Virus record (IMG/VR): IMGVR_UViG_3300021478_000112
Coordinates: 1 to 23,599 of that record
Length of the DNA: 23,599 nucleotides
DNA from: a virus
Reading direction: 5' to 3' (one strand)
Shown: piece by piece, positions 20,826 through 23,599 of the stretch
Position numbering within the stretch: position 1 is the stretch's first letter
Layout: every line of letters starts with the position of its first letter
Notes under the pieces: generated by a model
The model's database searches: none
Seen by the model: the letters and a program-made list of their open reading frames with translations, nothing else
Told to the model about the DNA's origin: nothing
Program-made: the position numbers and the translations under genes

Positions 20826-22138
20826 AAGTCCTCGTTATCGATACCTATGGCGTAGCTGTGGACTTCTGCCTACGTTGCCAGTGGGCAGGCCACGATGTGA
20901 AGCACTACCTGTCACCGGGCAAGTATGACTGCGTCGGCAAGGGCCTCACCCACCGCGTATCAAACTGGCGTGACCACATGAAGTGGGCCGACATCATTGT
21001 ATGCACGGCCTCGGCCAAGTACGGCTGGGAGATGGAGAACTACTATGAAGCAGGCTATCCTATCTTTGGTGCTAATGAGGACTGCGCCAAGCTCGAACTG
21101 GATCGTTGTGTCGGTATGGAAACTCTTACAAACCACGATATTGATGTCCTCCCTTATACTCGCTTCTCTCGCTACGATGATGCTCTTCGCCATGTTCGGG
21201 CTACTGGGGGAAGCTATGCTTGCAAACCTATAGGGGATGCGGACCGTGCCCTGAGCTATGTGGCATCGGGACCTGACGACATGATATCCATGATGCGTCG
21301 GGCCAAGCGCATGCACGGGGAGGCCAAGCAGGACTTCATCCTCCAGCAGAAGGCAGGGGGCATTGAGTTCGCCGTGGGCGGATGGTTCGGCCCACATGGA
21401 TTCAACAACGTGTGGGAGGAGAACTTCGAACACAAGAAGTTCTTTGCTGGGGACACTGGCGTCAACACCGGCGAAATGGGCACCGCCATGAAGTACACGG
21501 ACGAGAGCAAGCTCGGCGAGATGCTGCTACGTCCACTGGAACGTGCCCTGAAAGCCCTGAAGTTCTGCGGCAACATCGACATCTCCGTCATGATCGATGA
21601 GAAGGGCAAGCCATGGCCTCTCGAATTCACCATGCGCATGGGCTGGCCCGCCTTCTATCTAAACCAGCACCTCCACAAGGGTGACCCTGTCCAGTGGATG
21701 TACGACCTCGTCCACGGACGCGATAGCCTAAAGGTCAGCTACGACCACTGCATCGGCGTATGTGTGGTGGGGCCTAACTTCCCCCACAACTCGAAGGTCG
21801 CCGACGAGTGTGAAGGCATCCCTATCTATGGTATCAACCACGACAACATTGCCAACGTCCACTTCTGTGAAGTGATGGCATGTTCGGAGGAAGTATATGA
21901 AGAAGGTAAGTGGCGTTCTGTGGACCTGTTTGCCACTGCTGGCAGTTGGCCACTCGTTGTATGTGGTACTGGACCGTCTGTGGTACGGGCGAAGAAGCAG
22001 GCATACGATGTGATTGGGCAGATCAGGATTCCCAACTCGCATGGGCATAGGCCTGACATTGGGGACCGCTGCAAGGACCACATCAAGCAGCTCCAGTCGA
22101 TGGGCTATGCCAAGTCATGGGAGTACGGTGATGCCTAA
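20822..22138 (+). CDS. PurD-like ATP-grasp ligase
   Basis: The 438-residue protein matches phosphoribosylamine-glycine ligase (PurD, about 430 residues) over its full length. PurD joins glycine to phosphoribosylamine in purine synthesis. The N-terminal Rossmann part begins MKVLVIDTYG. The ATP-grasp part contains GANEDCAKLELDR (83-95), Lys135 in YACKPIGDAD, the GDTGVNTGEMGT loop (209-220, compare NTGGMG in PurD) and LEFTMRMGWP (267-276, compare LEFNxRFGDP). The C-terminal part ends with a strand and RPDIGDR (410-416), matching RxDIGxR. Two changes stand out: Thr270 replaces the usual metal-binding Asn, and Trp275 replaces the Asp after Gly. The gene overlaps the ejection-protein stop by 4 nt, with CGGAGGG 7 nt upstream. 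The substrate may differ from that of PurD; a general carboxylate-amine ligase is possible. Confidence 0.85.
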   Translation: MKVLVIDTYGVAVDFCLRCQWAGHDVKHYLSPGKYDCVGKGLTHRVSNWRDHMKWADIIVCTASAKYGWEMENYYEAGYPIFGANEDCAKLELDRCVGMETLTNHDIDVLPYTRFSRYDDALRHVRATGGSYACKPIGDADRALSYVASGPDDMISMMRRAKRMHGEAKQDFILQQKAGGIEFAVGGWFGPHGFNNVWEENFEHKKFFAGDTGVNTGEMGTAMKYTDESKLGEMLLRPLERALKALKFCGNIDISVMIDEKGKPWPLEFTMRMGWPAFYLNQHLHKGDPVQWMYDLVHGRDSLKVSYDHCIGVCVVGPNFPHNSKVADECEGIPIYGINHDNIANVHFCEVMACSEEVYEEGKWRSVDLFATAGSWPLVVCGTGPSVVRAKKQAYDVIGQIRIPNSHGHRPDIGDRCKDHIKQLQSMGYAKSWEYGDA

Positions 22139-22871
22139 CGTCAGCCCAAACCTCGACAAGCCGCCAAGCGGTCCTACAGAGGACTGGCGCACCCTCAGGC
22201 ATTGGCTCTTCAAGCTATGGACGATTGTGCGTAACTTCGACCTGACCGCTGCTGCACCCGGCAATACTCAGATCGATGGGAACCTGACTGTGACGGGCGG
22301 GATTAATGTACCTGCTGGGTCGAACATCACTGGGATGCCCCTCTCGTTGCTGGCGGCTGCTGCTGGGGAGCAGGATGGGACCGCATCGTCTAATGGCACT
22401 CAGGGTGGGCAATTCCTTGGGCCTGTGATTGCGATGAGCGCGGTGAACACTAGCGCACAGTCCTTCACCAATACCGGAGCACTAGCTACAGTAACAGGAT
22501 GGTCTACTGTATTCGACACTGCTAGTGCCTTTGTGCCTTCTACGGGTATCTACACGATTCCGGTAAGTGGGCTATATCAAGTTAGTGGTAGTGTTCTAAT
22601 GAATACGATAACATACCCTGCTGCTGGGTACGTACAACTAATAGTGGTATTCAATGCTACACCAACCCATATATACAACCACCTGAATCAGCCCTTCGGA
22701 GTTGCTGCTACATCTTCATGCTACCTCGATTGTCAGGTCAATATACTACGGCGCTTCAATGCGGGCGATACTATATTCATGCAGCTAGGGCATATCGCCA
22801 ACGCAGCTAACACTATGTACTCCGACCCCAACCAAGAGTACAACCATTTTGAAATCCTCAAGGTAGGCTAA
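22131..22871 (+). CDS. C1q-like phage structural protein
   Basis: From ATG 22131 the product is 246 residues. An earlier in-frame ATG at 22014 lies inside the ATP-grasp gene, whereas GGGAG at 22120-22124 is 6 nt before 22131. Residues about 1-45 include a helix (DWRTLRHWLFKLWTIVRNF) that could anchor the protein to the virion. A linker with repeated-strand pattern (NTQIDGNLTVTGGINV) follows. The C-terminal 145 residues look like a C1q/TNF-type jelly roll: TGIYTIPVSGLYQVSGSV, then strands and NHFEILKVG at the end. Codons in the C1q part use ATA, CTA and AGT more than neighbours, and a hand count over 22501-22740 gives about 45 percent GC. It overlaps the ATP-grasp stop by 8 nt. A trimeric head or tail appendage is inferred. 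Confidence 0.75.
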   Translation: MPNVSPNLDKPPSGPTEDWRTLRHWLFKLWTIVRNFDLTAAAPGNTQIDGNLTVTGGINVPAGSNITGMPLSLLAAAAGEQDGTASSNGTQGGQFLGPVIAMSAVNTSAQSFTNTGALATVTGWSTVFDTASAFVPSTGIYTIPVSGLYQVSGSVLMNTITYPAAGYVQLIVVFNATPTHIYNHLNQPFGVAATSSCYLDCQVNILRRFNAGDTIFMQLGHIANAANTMYSDPNQEYNHFEILKVG

Positions 22872-22872
22872 C

Positions 22873-23373
22873 ATGTCCGTCGAACAAACCCATGAAGAGA
22901 AAGAGACCCTGTCAGTAGATGTTGACCTGCCAGGACACGACCCACGAGTAACTACGGCGATGTTCCGTAAGACCAAGCGCATGTTGATGAAGGTGGCGAA
23001 TGCGATGGGCTTCGACTTCAAGCGACCAGCAGGGCGGTGCTGGATATGCGACAAGACGGAGGCCGACCTCGGTCAGCCCCTCGAAGCACACCACTTCGGC
23101 ATCGAGCGGGCGTACATCGATGCGGCTATCCGCTGGAATGTGGTAGCCCAGGACTTCCCCATCTTCGACTGGAAGAACTTCAATCCGGCAAACCCTGCTG
23201 ATTTCATAGATAATATGGTGGCGCAAGGTGTGCTGCTATGCAAAGAGCACCATACTGGAAAGGATACTGGAGTGCATACGCTCCCCTTTAGCCTGTGGAT
23301 CATGCAGCGCTACCTTGCCGATGGAACCCGCTTTAACCCTACTGAGGTGATCGAACATGGCACTGATATCTGA
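22873..23373 (+). CDS. HNH/zinc-type phage protein of unknown role
   Basis: The 166-residue protein has CWICDK (C56, C59), LEAHHFGIERAY (H73, H74) and LLCKEHHTGKD (C123, H126, H127), with a further His135. This C-x2-C, HH, C-x2-HH arrangement looks like a zinc-bound HNH-type fold, where His74 would take the place of the catalytic His. It is not a textbook HNH: the usual Asn in the second helix is not obvious and the second cysteine pair is C-x2-H. Proteins with this CWIC-AHHFGIER layout recur in phage late regions in my memory. It starts one base after the previous stop; the ribosome site is weak. Nicking or packaging aid is possible, but a structural zinc protein is equally likely. Confidence 0.7.
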   Translation: MSVEQTHEEKETLSVDVDLPGHDPRVTTAMFRKTKRMLMKVANAMGFDFKRPAGRCWICDKTEADLGQPLEAHHFGIERAYIDAAIRWNVVAQDFPIFDWKNFNPANPADFIDNMVAQGVLLCKEHHTGKDTGVHTLPFSLWIMQRYLADGTRFNPTEVIEHGTDI

Positions 23374-23599
23374 TCCCGTATCGGCGGTCGCTGGTGTCGT
23401 CCAGTCGATCATCAACGAGTTCCCCAACCCGGAGCAGAAGGCGGCGGCGCAGCAGTCGCTCGCTAATATGTACATGACTGGGCAGCTCCAGGCTATGACC
23501 ACCCAGGCGGGCGTCATTACAGCCGAGGAGAACAGCATGAACAAGCTGGAGTCCTCATGGCGGCCCGTACTGATGTACGTCTTCAAGGTGATCCTGGTG
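23357..23599 (+). CDS. Holin, 3-TM gene-transfer-agent type (3' truncated by window end)
   Basis: The first 81 codons are inside the window. The N-terminus is amphipathic (LISDPVSAVAGVVQSIINEF), followed by a charged/Gln-rich helix (NPEQKAAAQQSLANMYMTG, GVITAEENSMNKLESSWRP) and the start of a hydrophobic segment VLMYVFKVILV at the edge. The SSWRP motif before the first membrane helix is typical of holins of the 3-TM family described for gene-transfer release. GAGGTG at 23344-23349 lies 7 nt before the ATG, and the start overlaps the previous stop by 17 nt. Holins form membrane holes that time lysis. The remaining helices and the endolysin should follow outside the window. Confidence 0.78.
   Translation, partial: MALISDPVSAVAGVVQSIINEFPNPEQKAAAQQSLANMYMTGQLQAMTTQAGVITAEENSMNKLESSWRPVLMYVFKVILV

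Overview
The window is about 23.6 kb of a tailed-phage (or prophage) late region. The most likely virion is a short-tailed podovirus with a P22-type head-tail plan. All supported genes lie on the + strand, packed almost end to end with stop/start overlaps of 1-20 nt and Shine-Dalgarno sequences placed inside the upstream gene. I see no tRNA, rRNA, CRISPR array, insertion sequence or integrase. Base composition is GC-rich for most of its length. The Shine-Dalgarno sequences (AAGGAG, GGAGG) and the GroES-like gene point to a bacterial host, probably a GC-rich one such as a proteobacterium. The sequence alone does not name the host.

Layout. (1) 1-740: C-terminal nuclease half of the large terminase, then two micro-ORFs (a Cys-rich peptide and a one-pass membrane peptide). 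(2) 736-6696: the head module, with portal, two small genes, a GroES-like co-chaperonin, a scaffold-like protein, a conserved small head protein, a decoration-like protein and the major capsid protein. The first small gene is read in another frame through the portal 3' end. (3) 6693-7204: three small basic genes, one a DUF6496-type protein. (4) 7214-9679: a run of small beta-rich proteins, probably virion decoration or fibre accessories. (5) 9692-10942: a Gly-rich adhesin-like protein with an unusual Trp/Tyr/Pro repeat tail. (6) 11011-15323: a small conserved protein, a zinc-ribbon protein, a P22 gp4-like adaptor and a 953-residue gp10-like tail protein carrying a Kelch-like insertion. (7) 15323-20825: a GNAT-like protein and three probable ejection proteins (398, 407 and 860 aa). 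(8) 20822-23599: a full-length PurD-like ATP-grasp enzyme, a C1q-like fibre or head protein, an HNH/zinc-type protein and the start of a 3-TM holin, which opens the lysis cassette.

How it fits together. Terminase and portal package DNA into a shell made by the scaffold and capsid proteins, with the phage GroES probably helping the host GroEL fold it. The gp4/gp10-like proteins close the portal and form the short tail. The three ejection proteins leave with the DNA. The Gly-rich protein, the Kelch insertion and the C1q-like protein are the visible candidates for surface recognition, since no classic tailspike is present in the window.

The most interesting points are the PurD-like ligase inside a structural/lysis operon with an altered metal-site residue, the nested Kelch insertion in the gp10-like tail protein, the overprinted gene at the portal 3' end, the virally encoded GroES, and two stretches of distinctly lower GC that look like recent module exchange.
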